NCBI RefSeq assembly: GCF_019649055.1
Contig: NW_026570314.1
Coordinates: 310,001-374,000 of the forward strand
Reading direction: 5' to 3'
DNA length: 64,000 nt
Source of the DNA: Paramacrobiotus metropolitanus
Taxonomy: Eukaryota; Tardigrada; Eutardigrada; Parachela; Macrobiotidae
Position 1 is the stretch's first letter; the number at the start of each line of letters is the position of its first letter. The notes beneath the pieces were generated by a model. That model was not told where the DNA came from. It made no database searches and saw only the letters and a list, made by a program, of their open reading frames with translations. A program made the position numbers and the translations under genes. This document shows positions 29,203 through 39,400 of the stretch, one piece after another.

Positions 29203-29624
29203 TGGTGCAGACACGACGTTGTGGAGAAAGTGTTCTGCAGCAGCTTGGGAAAGTTTGGATTTATCATACAGAGCCTGTCGGCGCAGGCTCATGGAATTCG
29301 CAGAAGAATTTTACCACGCGGAATTGCGAACTTGAAGAGGTTACATTAGAACAGGAATGTGACGGATGCCCTGTTATGTCAATAACGGGAGAGATAGCGA
29401 ATGGACGGAAAGTTGGATACTCTATTCAAGGAATGCGTACGTATATCTGGAGCGATCAAGGTGCTGGAACAAAGCCTTGTGACGTTAGCCGTTTTGCTCG
29501 GCGTAACGGGACGCTATTTCAAGATAAGGATAGTCTTCGCGTTCGCGACAAAGAGCATCAGTGTAAAGGACTTGACGAGGTTGGAACAGGACGTCTGCAT
29601 CGACATGGCTTACCCAGAGGATAG
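29199..29624 (+). CDS. env: Inner element: envelope-like segment
   Basis: This frame is Cys-rich in its first two thirds (CWMM-like start, CELEEVTLEQECDGCPV, GTKPCDV) and looks like the ectodomain of a glycoprotein similar to those of env-bearing insect elements and some arthropod viruses. No fusion peptide or membrane anchor is visible. The last part may already belong to the outer element. Confidence 0.45.
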   Translation: MMVQTRRCGESVLQQLGKVWIYHTEPVGAGSWNSQKNFTTRNCELEEVTLEQECDGCPVMSITGEIANGRKVGYSIQGMRTYIWSDQGAGTKPCDVSRFARRNGTLFQDKDSLRVRDKEHQCKGLDEVGTGRLHRHGLPRG

Positions 29625-29904
29625 GGAACTCTGGCACTCGTTGAGAATCCGACGTGCCAGTATAGTTGAAACACGGAAGCTCGGCGTGACACGACCGACT
29701 TACCGAGAAGATGGCGACGTGATGAAACGAATGGGAGAACATTATCGAGCGGAAAGGAGCCGACCTAAAGCCCTGGCGGCTACACCGACTCCACGTAAAG
29801 ATACCGCTCCGGAACCCAAGTCGACCAAGAAGACGGTACAGCCAGCCGTCGTTAAAATGAAAGTTCCTTCCGACCAGACAACCTTCCGTTCAGATCGACG
29901 ATGA
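29570..29904 (+). CDS. Outer element: sequence resuming after the nested element
   Basis: From about 29570 the protein style returns to that of the outer element: helical, then Lys/Pro/Thr-rich with PKALAATPTPRKD and PEPKSTKK. It is part of the open frame that ends at 29904. No domain is recognised. Confidence 0.45.
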
Positions 29905-30140
29905 TCAAGATACCAAGGTAATCAACTCGGCCAATTCCGCAAAATCCCACAAGGATAAACGGAAGGCCAAGAAGGAAGCAGCGAAGCAGTCTCCTAAACC
30001 GCAACCGACGGAAACACAGAAGAAACCCGTAAAGCCGGAGGCTAAAGAACCGACCAAACCGAAGTCGGATTCAACGGTCCAGACGCCTAAGCCTAACCCG
30101 GCTAAACGACACAAGTCGTCCGACGACTTGGATATTTCGG

Positions 30141-31868
30141 ATGCCGGCCCACAAAGGACCGAGCAGAAGGAGAAGGTCCAAGAACCGCACGACAAGGAGG
30201 CGGTCGAACGGAAATTTAAAGAAGTCATGGAACGAACCGGCACAAAGCCGGCTAAGACTTCAGGAGGTCGACTACGGAACCCACCCAAACCGCCGACCCC
30301 ACCCGAACAACCTCAGCCTTCAACATCCAAACAGTCGGACGACGAGCCCGATAAAACTTCGGACATTGAAGAAAAGGGTTCAATCTCCGACCATGGAGAG
30401 GCGATCCTTACGAGGCGACCTGAAGGAAATGTTCGACCACGGAGCGGACACGGACGAATCACAGTGGCCAGCCCCGGACGATGTACGCGAACGCCTTCCG
30501 GACGAACAGCCGGATGATCCGGTTGACACGCTAATTCGTAAAGTCCGAGTACACGTCGAGGTCGTCCGTAGCATTCGGAACGCCAAGGAAAACGCTAAGG
30601 ACATTTACCAATCCTTAGTACAGGACCTGTCGAACAACATACAAGTCGAAGGCGAAACCGGAAAGTGGTTGACGCATCAATTCATGGTGCAGATCGTCGC
30701 CTGGACCCTCGATTATGGATTAGCGGTCGCCGTTCACCGACAATGGGGACGGATGGCTGAACTTATCCAACCGGACCTCATCAAGTCACTTAAAAGTGCA
30801 GCGGCAAGAAACGCGGACGACACACCGACTAGAATCGCACGGTGTATTGGATATATTCGGAATCCCCGCGGATCGAACTTAGTCCAAATTGCCCGCGTAT
30901 ATAACGTGATGTACATGGACAAGAAGGGCAACATCGACGATATCATCAGCCATATCGAGGGCCGAATAGAAGAATTGGTCGCCGCACATACCCTTCAGAC
31001 GACAAATGCGGAACGCGATGTCCCTGTTCGGTACACCGTGCCTAACTTCATACCGGAACAACATCGGCGTGAATTTAACCTCCGGATGTCCTATGTCAAC
31101 ACGGACAAGCCTCCGGTGGGCACGGAACCGACTGAAGAATACAGTGATTCCAAAGAACAACCGTCGGATGACGCAGCCACCTTGCTGCATATAGCTCGTA
31201 CGGCTGCACAATCGTCACAAAGACGAGTTCAAGCCTTAACCCGACCTCGAGCACCCCATGAACCGACAACATATGTCGGCACGGCATCGGCTCCGGCGGG
31301 ACGAGCAAGCACAGCCAAACCAACTCGGAGTGCGAAGGGACGGTGCATACCGAAGGACGTACAGTCGCTTCCACCACCCTCACCGATGGAGATTTCGCCG
31401 GAACCGGAAGACTCGACCCAACAGAAGGGAAAGTCCAAGTCGACCAAGACGAAGTCGACTAAGCCGGCTAAGAAAAAGGAACCGAAGTCATCCGAGCTGA
31501 TCTCGTCATCCGAGGAAGAAACCGAAGATGATGACGATGATTTCCAAACACCTGGAAATGGCTCGCCCAGGGATGACGACGATGACGATGACGACGGAAA
31601 CGGTAAACCGCCACCACCGTGGAACTCGGCACCTCAACAGCAGGCCGAACCGGAGATACCGGCTAAACAACCCGAAGAGAAGGATAGCGGCGACAAGGCC
31701 GACGATTCCAAGAGTAACGAAGATGATGGCGGAGTCTACGTTCCTCGCCAGTACGGTAAACGAGTACCACTGACGCCCGACTCCGACCATGGCCACTTCG
31801 CTCGGACTTTCGAGGATATGATAGAAGTCCTACCAGACGATATTCCCCATTGGCCAACGTTAGGCTGA
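30141..31868 (+). CDS. Outer element: accessory frame C, acidic tail
   Basis: This frame of 575 codons has a basic first 80 residues, a helical central part (about 110-330, with YIRNPRGSNLVQIARVYNVM) and a C-terminus with long acidic runs (SSEEETEDDDDDFQ; RDDDDDDDDGNGK), ending in VLPDDIPHWPTLG. I do not recognise a family. A second frame over 30128-30517 has the same type of sequence. It may encode a chromatin- or particle-associated protein; this is a guess. Confidence 0.5.
   Translation: MPAHKGPSRRRRSKNRTTRRRSNGNLKKSWNEPAQSRLRLQEVDYGTHPNRRPHPNNLSLQHPNSRTTSPIKLRTLKKRVQSPTMERRSLRGDLKEMFDHGADTDESQWPAPDDVRERLPDEQPDDPVDTLIRKVRVHVEVVRSIRNAKENAKDIYQSLVQDLSNNIQVEGETGKWLTHQFMVQIVAWTLDYGLAVAVHRQWGRMAELIQPDLIKSLKSAAARNADDTPTRIARCIGYIRNPRGSNLVQIARVYNVMYMDKKGNIDDIISHIEGRIEELVAAHTLQTTNAERDVPVRYTVPNFIPEQHRREFNLRMSYVNTDKPPVGTEPTEEYSDSKEQPSDDAATLLHIARTAAQSSQRRVQALTRPRAPHEPTTYVGTASAPAGRASTAKPTRSAKGRCIPKDVQSLPPPSPMEISPEPEDSTQQKGKSKSTKTKSTKPAKKKEPKSSELISSSEEETEDDDDDFQTPGNGSPRDDDDDDDDGNGKPPPPWNSAPQQQAEPEIPAKQPEEKDSGDKADDSKSNEDDGGVYVPRQYGKRVPLTPDSDHGHFARTFEDMIEVLPDDIPHWPTLG
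30237..30251 (+). repeat. Pentaloop hairpin (ACAAA)
   Basis: CCGGC-ACAAA-GCCGG, perfect 5-bp stem. Confidence 0.6.
31263..31279 (+). repeat. Pentaloop hairpin (ACATA)
   Basis: CCGACA-ACATA-TGTCGG, perfect 6-bp stem. Another, TCGTC-ACAAA-GACGA, lies at 31212-31226. Confidence 0.6.
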
Positions 31869-31884
31869 AGTACACCGGCATTAA

Positions 31885-32175
31885 ATGGCCTCGAAACCCA
31901 AGCCGAGCGTCTCGGAATATGACGCTGGGTGGATGTACACATTCGCCGCCCTGAAGGCCTTGGCTACACGTGGACCGTTGCCACTGAGGATCGCCTTCAA
32001 ACTCCTCCAACACTGGAAGGTAGACGAGACGGGCGATTGGCGACAACAGCCAGAACAACGTGCGACACTACTGCGACCTATAGGATACCATGCAGAAGCT
32101 GATACATATACCAGCGGAAAGCGGATGTACTACGAGTTCCCACCGCTAAGAAGACCCGGCTCCTTCAACATATGA
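31885..32175 (+). CDS. Outer element: small open frame of unknown role
   Basis: This 96-codon frame starts with ATG 16 bases after frame C and reads MASKPKPSVSEYDAGW. It is compact, with Trp, Tyr and Leu spread as in a folded domain. No family is recognised, and it may be chance. Confidence 0.3.
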   Translation: MASKPKPSVSEYDAGWMYTFAALKALATRGPLPLRIAFKLLQHWKVDETGDWRQQPEQRATLLRPIGYHAEADTYTSGKRMYYEFPPLRRPGSFNI

Positions 32176-32829
32176 AGGATGGATACACGCCATTGAAGCG
32201 TGCATAAAATGTCCTGGCACCCCGACGGACTTACCGCGGAGAAATACTTCACCAACTCATAGCGCGGTTTGAGTTCCAGTGGACGTCAGCGGAACCGCAG
32301 TTGGTCGACCTTAAATACAAGGCCAAACCGGACACAATTGCCGGACGGAAGAAATTACTCTAGATGACGAACTAGAATTCGTCATATCGAAGGCACTCCA
32401 CCAACAACGATTTGCCACGAATACCGATAAAACCGGGCGGTCAACGGTTCATCGCCTTAAACCCGTCAACCCACCGCTACGGACATTTACCGAAGGAACG
32501 ACCTACCTCGGCACAATCGACCGAGTTGGCCGACTCGCACCAAGCAAGTCGGCTCGCGTCGCCAGAAGTACCTACACGGAATGAAACGCGGAAAGCGTTG
32601 GGAGAGACATAACCGACCTCCTTCCATTGACACCACACAGGCGTCATCGACAACAGAAGTCGACTTACCTCAACAGACGACCACAAGGCGTCTTGGACCA
32701 GTTCGAGAACCGACCTGGCCCGACCGTAGTAATCATAGGGTGTAAATTATAGGATGCAACCGAGAAACGGTTTGCTGACTTTTGTTTTGACAGACTCGTA
32801 CAGAAGAGCCCCGAACGGAAGCCTTTACG

Positions 32830-33126
32830 GTGGACTGCCAACAGTGCATGGATAATGCGACGAGGGACAACAACAGAATGCCCTGCGCGCTGTGCATTGT
32901 ATCGTTTACGAATGAACGAATTTCCGGCACCGGAGCGCAACACCGAGCTCAGGCGGCGGCACTTTACTTAAACGTTGTCGCTGGCAACCTGAGTGCATAC
33001 CGGTACCTGGCCGGCAGAGAATACCTGATTAATCAACTGGAATCATACGAACAGGACAACTCGCCACAATTCGGCGACGAAGCGAGCTCGCGACCGAGAT
33101 GGGAAGAAACTCGACCACCAGTCTAA
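32830..33126 (+). CDS. Outer element: small frame with two CxxC pairs
   Basis: The frame begins with codons for MDCQQCMDN and then has MPCALCIVSF, giving two C-X2-C pairs about 14 residues apart, as in a zinc-ribbon-like module. A splice-acceptor-like TTTTGTTTTGACAG precedes it at 32776-32790, so it might be an exon of a spliced accessory product. This is weak evidence. Confidence 0.3.
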   Translation: MDCQQCMDNATRDNNRMPCALCIVSFTNERISGTGAQHRAQAAALYLNVVAGNLSAYRYLAGREYLINQLESYEQDNSPQFGDEASSRPRWEETRPPV

Positions 33127-33709
33127 CAAATACGCTGTTCGAGTACCGCCAGATGCTGGTTGCAGCGTCAACTTGAGCAGAAGAGAAGATAAAGGAGGTC
33201 GATAGGAAGATCCCACAATGCAGTCCACCACCGACCGACTACGAACCGGAAATAAAGATTCGGGTACAGACTACACAGGTCCCCGACAGCCGGAGAGTTG
33301 ATTCCCACCATACGCGACGTCTTCGTCGGAGATCCAGCCGACCGATGACGGGCGCATCTATAACGATGATGATGAATATGCCGGATGGACTCAACAGCCA
33401 GTTACCTTCACCGGCAACTCAGGAACAGTTGAAAAAATCCCACATAGGAGCAACGCCAGTGGTGGTCTGAGCCGTCAACTGTTTGCCAGCAGATCCCCAA
33501 CAAGAACTTGGACTCCAACCGACAGCTCAACAGCAGCAGCGCCGCCCGAGCAAACCTTGCGGGACATGACCTTCGACATCGGATCGGCCCAGTTGATCTT
33601 CGAGACAGAATCGAAGCGCAACGAGCCGTTATCCGTGAAGCGGAAAGGAGCAACTAGAGCTCCACCAGGAAAACGTACTGGATCGGGAGAAACGGAATCG
33701 GACTTACGG

Positions 33710-33730
33710 TCGACTTAACAAATAAGTCGA
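33710..33730 (+). repeat. Pentaloop hairpin (ACAAA) in 3' region
   Basis: TCGACTTA-ACAAA-TAAGTCGA, perfect 8-bp stem in non-coding sequence. Confidence 0.7.
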
Positions 33731-35128
33731 AACGTAACTGTCCCACCGATCAGCAGCCAGAAGCCCAACAAGCGGAACCGGCGGCCGAAGTCCAAGCTGA
33801 ACCAGCGGCTCAACAGGAGCAGATGGACGTGGATGTGGACCAGATGGCACAACTGCCACAAGTGGAAGTGCCGATCCAGAAGACCTCGCTATGATCGAGC
33901 TCGACAACAGGAATCGAGTCGTCATGCTACACCCCACCGAACGGACGAACCACATTATGAACGTCATGAACTACGAGGAACGTTACCGACCACAAATCTG
34001 GCGGATGTGAAAACCGTCAATTCCTCGCCCGATCCGGATATCAGATGCTGTTCGAACAACACCAGTGGCAGCCGACTTCAACATGAACGCGCACACAGCG
34101 CCGAATGTTGAACACCCGTACACCAGATCGAACGCGTTGCCGTCGATGACCGACCCGGTCTTGTTGAATGTACCATTGTACAGCCCGGATGGAACACGGG
34201 CGCGCCAACTAGAGCTCGGGAATACCCCATGACAGTTGGAGGTGTTGCAGTTCGTCATCACAGACGCACACAGCTGTAATTACCGCGGCTCAGGCAGCAC
34301 TGGATTTAGTATCTTCCGGAAAGAGTCGGCATGGCCCAGGACGGGTCACGGCATTTCTGCGATTCATCTTCGCAGCTCGACTCGGCAATTACTTTTGCCA
34401 TTATACTGTACGGACTGTACTACAACGAAGCGATACCAGCGGCTGTGGAACCCTCGTAGCCAACTTGGCACACCGATGAAGTGTTATCCTGGCTGTCTGG
34501 ATGCGCGACTTGCTGTACACCGAACGGTATGCGACAAAGTATGCCTTTCGTGAGGATCACATAGATCCCAGCGACGACGCGACCAGATTTATCAGCTGGT
34601 ATCGACAGAAGAAAACTTGCCCAGCGGATTCAACTCATCGCCCTACGACGGATGTCGGATGACATAGCACAGCGCACGACCGTACGCGCTGCGACTCCGC
34701 AAACAAGCGGCCAAGGAATCGAGAAGCGCGAGCGGGCACGCCCAGGCCAGGAAACAGATGAGACCGACGAGACGTCTCTCAGCGCGGTGGCTCGGCGACT
34801 TGTAAACCAAAGGACCCAACCATCGGCCACATAACCGACCCGGCGGACGATGACGAGAAGAAGATTACTTCGGCGGCGATAAAACAAATCGAAGTTCCAC
34901 TAATTAAGGTCGAGTTCCCACATTGGAACTCGATTCCCCACTCGGAATAACTACGGGAACTTAACGCCGAGAAACGGCATGGTCGAGAACCGACCTGACC
35001 GAGAAACAGTCCAGCCGAGAAACAGCACCGTCGAGAAACGACTTCGGAATGGATACCTCTTTAGTTCTTTCCATGGAAACCGACTAACCATGTACGCGGC
35101 GGACGTCAACGACGACTTTGCCAGAAAA

Positions 35129-35147
35129 GTCGACTACACAAGTCGGC
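35129..35147 (+). repeat. Pentaloop hairpin (ACACA) in 3' region
   Basis: GTCGACT-ACACA-AGTCGGC, 7 bp including one T-G pair. Confidence 0.6.
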
Positions 35148-35581
35148 CGGATTCTTTGGTCGGACCCGGAAACGCGTGGTTAGACCTGGGTATTTTGGTT
35201 CTTTCACCGTACCGGTACGTCCCCCAAGGAATCCCCTGGAACGAACTGGGCAACCGACCCCAGTTCCCCAGCGTGGCAAACAGATCATGAACCACATCTG
35301 CTAACAAAGCAGATCGTCAGCCACGTTCTGCGACCATGTCAGTAGCAGAAGCCCCAATCCGCGTTACATGGAGATTACTCCGGCCAACCGGAGAGAAACC
35401 GAGAGAGTTACGCTAACATGGCGCGGAACACGTCGCTGCGCGCGTTCCGCGCCATGTTGCCAAGCACCCGCCAACTTCGGAACCGGGTAGCCGAGCAGCC
35501 TTCACCATTGTAAACAGCGGAAATCCCTCGGCCGAGCTGCCAACAGCGCAGGAAAACTCGGATTTGATTACGCGTACTGGC

Positions 35582-35758
35582 CGACCACAAAGGTCGACTT
35601 CGTACCTCACCTATAACTTGGAGACATAGCGGATAAAGCGGCATCAGACGACCACACAGGTCGGTTGTGCAAGCCGACTATACAAGTTGGCTTTGGAAAC
35701 GATAGCCAGATCGACTAACGAGAAATCGATATCATGGCCGACCACACAGGTCGACCAT
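35582..35758 (+). repeat. Cluster of four pentaloop hairpins in 3' region
   Basis: Within 180 bases lie CGACC-ACAAA-GGTCG (35582-35596), CGACC-ACACA-GGTCG (35649-35663), AAGCCGACT-ATACA-AGTTGGCTT (35671-35693, one G-T pair) and ATGGCCGACC-ACACA-GGTCGACCAT (35734-35758, one mismatch). Confidence 0.65.
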
Positions 35759-36701
35759 AGCGGCCAACAGAAGTCGACTATGGAGAATGGATGAAAGCTG
35801 GCAGTAGTTACGTGGCAACTCAACCGGATTCTCCGTTTGAATCCAGACCTACAGGCTCTGTACCTGGAGATCAACCGCAGATCTCCCCGGGCGACATCAG
35901 GTAAACCAGCCGATTCACCGGTGACCACGACCGCGCGTCTCTGAACGTGCTGCTTGCCATTCCTGAAGAGGAACAGCGACGATGATTTGGATACTGGTGT
36001 ACCAACGACTTCGCCGCGACACTTCCCCATGTCTCAAATGGAACTTCCTGGGCGGACCGTGTTAGAATACGCGATCTGCACCCCTTGAACGAACTCCGCT
36101 AACAAGGACCATGCGGCCGCAACACCAGTGGCAGCATTGCAGCTTAACAGCAAAGAAATTCCCTCGTGGACGGTCGTCTACCCCAACAGAAGCTGCTAGG
36201 CGTCACAGGTTCGCGACAAAACAGAATGGAAGAAACGGATCTGACGACCTCAGGGACTTGCATGTGCATGAAGTTTGAACCAAAGAGCTCGTCTCGTCAA
36301 CTGGGGCCACAAAGACCTTTAGTGTTGCGAGCGAGCGCAGTGCATGATGAAACGCCAGTCAATCGGCCAACAGATGCCAAGGAACCTCTACCTCGCAAGA
36401 CTTGGCGACCCAGCAGCAAGTTATTCGGATTGACCGACCTCAACAGTAGCTCGGATCCGACCTGGAGTTCACGTCAGAAATCACAGAAGGAACGGAGTTG
36501 TGTTGCCGAACATCCTTCTGCCAGTCCGAACTGACCGTAGGATGTCCCGACACCAGGGACCCGACCAACTGTAGCCGAATGCACAGAACTCCTAAAATGA
36601 AGTTGACAACCATTAGATGTAGGTCGGAAGTAAGTGACAACAGCTCGGAAAACCAACCAGACGTAGGAAATCGACCTCTCAGTGGAAGAACTAAGCCTTT
36701 C

Positions 36702-36729
36702 GTCGGATAAAACACAAAGTTTTTCCGAC
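36702..36729 (+). repeat. Pentaloop hairpin (ACAAA), 11 bp, in 3' region
   Basis: GTCGGA, a bulged T, AAAAC, loop ACAAA, GTTTT and TCCGAC: 11 paired bases with one bulge. Confidence 0.7.
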
Positions 36730-38122
36730 TTGAGGAAGTCGGAAAATAGCCGACCTCCGAACTTGGACATGGATATCCGACCTCAATCCAAGGTCGGAAG
36801 TCACCGCACAGAAGTCGGAAGGATACGACAACAAGTCGGCAAAGGCATTTAGAAGTCGAGAATCGACCTCCTAACGGAAAAATCCGACCTTCGAACGGAT
36901 GACGACTTAGTTCATCCGACCTTCCGAAGTCGACCACAACCGAATACAAGTCGGAAATCGGCAACTTAGTCAACATGACGGAAGAAGAACGACAACTGTC
37001 TGCAGTGGACGAATTCGACTCGAAGGAACTTGTTTAGCCCCACATGGGCATGTTATCGCAGGTTAACCCTAGTCGACCACCGACGGACAGGAAGACCGAC
37101 CTCGACAGTAGGTCGGATAACAACGGCACATATTGGATGGAAGTCGACTGGATACATCCACCGATGTAACTCATGAATTCCGACCGGACCTTCGAGCCAG
37201 TTCGACTCGGATTATTCTAAACCAGGCTGGTGGTAGCAGATTAAACGGTTGTAACCGACCACTTTTTGAACGGAACTGCTGTACATGACGACCACACAGG
37301 CCGCATGACTTACACACAGCTTCTCCGACCTGGACTTTAACAATTCGGAACATAGCCGAATTTCCCTAGCCGCCGGTCGACCTACCGGTAGGCCGACCTT
37401 AGTCAAACCGACCTCGGTCCTATTCCCCATTCAGAGAGGATGCCTCGGCATTTGCATCTGCAACAGTGCCTCTCTATCCCGAACGGACGGATACGAGTCG
37501 GAAGTAAGTGTTTAACCGTGCTTATCCGACCTTGGTGAATGCAACCGGTTACGACGGGTAACCCGGGAACCGATGCCCCGGACCCAACTTACCGGATGAA
37601 AGTGGACAGGAGACCCCCGTGGAGACTCAACTGCCCCGTGGACGTTATCCTAGTCGGAATAGGACCCCCGGACAGACTTTTGTATTTTTTTTAGTATTTC
37701 TCCTAACAAACGGAATTGTATTTTTCTAGTTCGATCTCTTTAACAGATCTGTTTTTGTAACCCCTTTTGCTCACTGGAATTGTGATTAAACTTTATTTCA
37801 TACTTTCTTTTGCGCTGCATAAACTTTCATTACATTTTCTTTTCACATTGTTCTCCGTTGCCAACAGAAGCAAGAAGCCAGCCAACAGAAGCATCACCGG
37901 TCCAACGAAACGCCCGAGCGGCTTCCGGATTTTCGGCCGTGAGTGGCTTCCACTCATGGGTTCGGAAGTGAAGAAGGGACGGTCGACCAGACACCGGACT
38001 CCCACTGCCAGAGGACGTGTACCAGCGACCCCACATTGGGTCCGACTGGAGAGTTGTGCGGTACTGGTGCGGTACCGAGTCGGAGCATCCTTCGCAGGAG
38101 CTCGGATTCCCGCCCAGAGGCA

Positions 38123-38558
38123 TGTCAGAGGCCCATGACTGCGCCTGGTGCATACGGCCCACCATGGACGTACTTGCACTCATGCTTGCCATATCGCCTC
38201 TCTCGCTGTACGTACGTGTGCTGCTGCACTGCACTCATACCCGCTGAAGCGGATATACGCGGCGCACACACTGAGCATACTTGCTCTCTCGTCCCTCTCT
38301 CGCAGTATGACTCAGCGTTCATACGCTCGCGTTGGATCGAGTCCAGTCTGCGCATCATCACACAGCTGATGGCACACAGCACGTGCTTGCCGCCAGTTGC
38401 TTTTTCACGCCTTGGCGAACGCTCAAGAGCTTTTTAGCATACACTTGCTTGCTTAGCCATCAGTGCTCTGTTTTGCTTTCCTGCTATTACGCAGCATCGT
38501 TCCCCCTTTATTTGTACAATAATGCACACTCGTGATCTCCTCGCGCTTGCCTGTTACA
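38123..38558 (+). repeat. Right (3') LTR of the outer element
   Basis: This 436-bp direct repeat of 1612-2046 carries the same TGTCAG start and TTACA end. I see no clear polypurine tract directly before it; the nearest purine run (AAGTGAAGAAGGGA) is about 150 bp upstream. Confidence 0.9.
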
Positions 38559-38562
38559 CTTT
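38559..38562. repeat. Target-site duplication CTTT, right copy
   Basis: Partner of 1608-1611. The sequence to its right, with TTCCGTCAAG, matches intron 3 of the uninterrupted paralogue (46205-46391), which serves as an empty site. Confidence 0.75.
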
Positions 38563-38827
38563 GGTTTTCCGTCAAGTCTTTTCTTCAATTAGAACCAGCA
38601 ACGTGAAACTGCGAATAGATTACGTAAACATAAGTACTAGTTGGCATAACGGGCTTCTTATGATCCGGAAAGTGTGGTGAGCTTTGGCAGGAAAAGTCTC
38701 AAATTAGTCAGAAATCACCAACTCAAAAGACGGAAGTATGTATCGCTTTGTTAAAATTCGTTTCACTTAATTAAGATTAAGAGTTGTTTCACTCAAGGTA
38801 TTCATTACAGCAATGACGAAAACGTAC

Positions 38828-39400
38828 ATTGTCCAGATACATCAGGCAACTGCCCGCATTAAGGTCGCTCAAGATGAACCGCGAGCAGAGATCGGTCAAC
38901 AACGGCACGTCGTACCTGTCCGCACAGTACAGCGTTGGGAAAACGTTTTCGTGGTTGAGGTCAACGCGGTCAGCGTACAAGCAGCTGCAACTAAGAACCG
39001 TCTCTACATAGAGCTTTAAAACATATCTGCAGCGATCAGTAATGAGATGGCGAAGCCAAATTACCTGAGCATATTTGCGAAGGCGTCCGGATGAACATCG
39101 GGAACATCAATGGCGCCAACACACTTTTCTGGTAAACTTCCATAGAACATGGTCCGGAAAACTGGACTGCGCATGCTTAAAATATTTCTAAAAAAGTACT
39201 GTAGACAATGCAGGAAGCGGGAGACGTAGCAGTAGAATACAGAAGGTTACCGGTGCGCTGCGAAGATTTTAGAGGGGCCGTAATCACGCCCAACTGCGAA
39301 CTGTACATCATTCAAATCTCCGCTGGCTAACGCAGCGTCCAAAAAACTACGGACACCCGAGAATGAAGTGGCCGCTGTTCTCGTTGCAGATTGCTGGCAT
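38828..39400 (-). pseudogene. BTB1, 5' half: BTB exons 1-3
   Basis: Exon 3 is 38828-38984 (157 nt), exon 2 is 39065-39187 (123 nt) and exon 1 is 39251 to about 39400. All sizes except exon 1 equal those in BTB2. The product is a BTB/POZ domain: DVQFAVGRDYGPSKIFAAHR, NILSMRSPVFRTMFYGSLPE, VPDVHPDAFANMLR, NVFPTLYCADRYDVPLL. Exon 1 is 5 nt shorter than in BTB2 near its start, so the homologous ATG (39398-39400) is out of frame and I find no other in-frame ATG nearby. The donor of exon 3 (GTACGT at 38822-38827) would have to splice over 37 kb to the acceptor at 1546-1547. With the exon 5 lesion this suggests a pseudogene. Confidence 0.8.

Larger units (their letters stand above)
22042..29570 (+). 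mobile_element. Nested Ty3/gypsy-type element with envelope-like segment (inner element)
   Basis: It lies inside accessory frame B of the outer element in the same orientation. An LTR is seen at its left end (22042-22565), followed by Gag with a zinc knuckle, protease, RT, RNase H, integrase and a signal-peptide-bearing Cys-rich envelope-like part. I find no matching right LTR, and the right edge (about 29570) is judged only from the change in protein style. Its codon use and lack of pentaloop hairpins differ from the outer element. It looks broken, with about four or five breaks, and is at most as old as the outer element's residence here or was carried in with it. Confidence 0.75.
32176..38122 (+). 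other. Outer element: long 3' region, mostly non-coding
   Basis: Apart from the short frames named separately, I see no convincing coding region in these six kilobases. The stretch has the same word bias as the coding part (CCGAC, GTCGG, ACACAGGTCG) and the best spaced series of pentaloop hairpins (33710, 35129, 35582, 35649, 35671, 35734, 36702). A T-rich stretch at 37676-37760 ends the biased part. The bias could mean decayed coding sequence of the same kind or an RNA-structured 3' region. Confidence 0.5.
1612..38558 (+). mobile_element. Giant Ty3/gypsy-type LTR retrotransposon (outer element), carrying a nested element
   Basis: Direct repeats of 435 and 436 bp, starting TGTCAG and ending GTTACA, bound the element and differ at about five bases plus small indels. 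The 4-bp CTTT lies at 1608-1611 and 38559-38562 as target duplication. Gene order is gag, protease, RT, RNase H, integrase, as in Ty3/gypsy. A second element of about 7.5 kb lies inside, so the own length is about 29.4 kb, several times the usual 5-10 kb; the planarian Burro elements are a known case of similar size. The near-identical LTRs suggest a young insertion. The coding part is spread over several abutting or overlapping frames; beyond normal frame changes I would guess two or three breaks plus the nested insertion. Confidence 0.88.
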
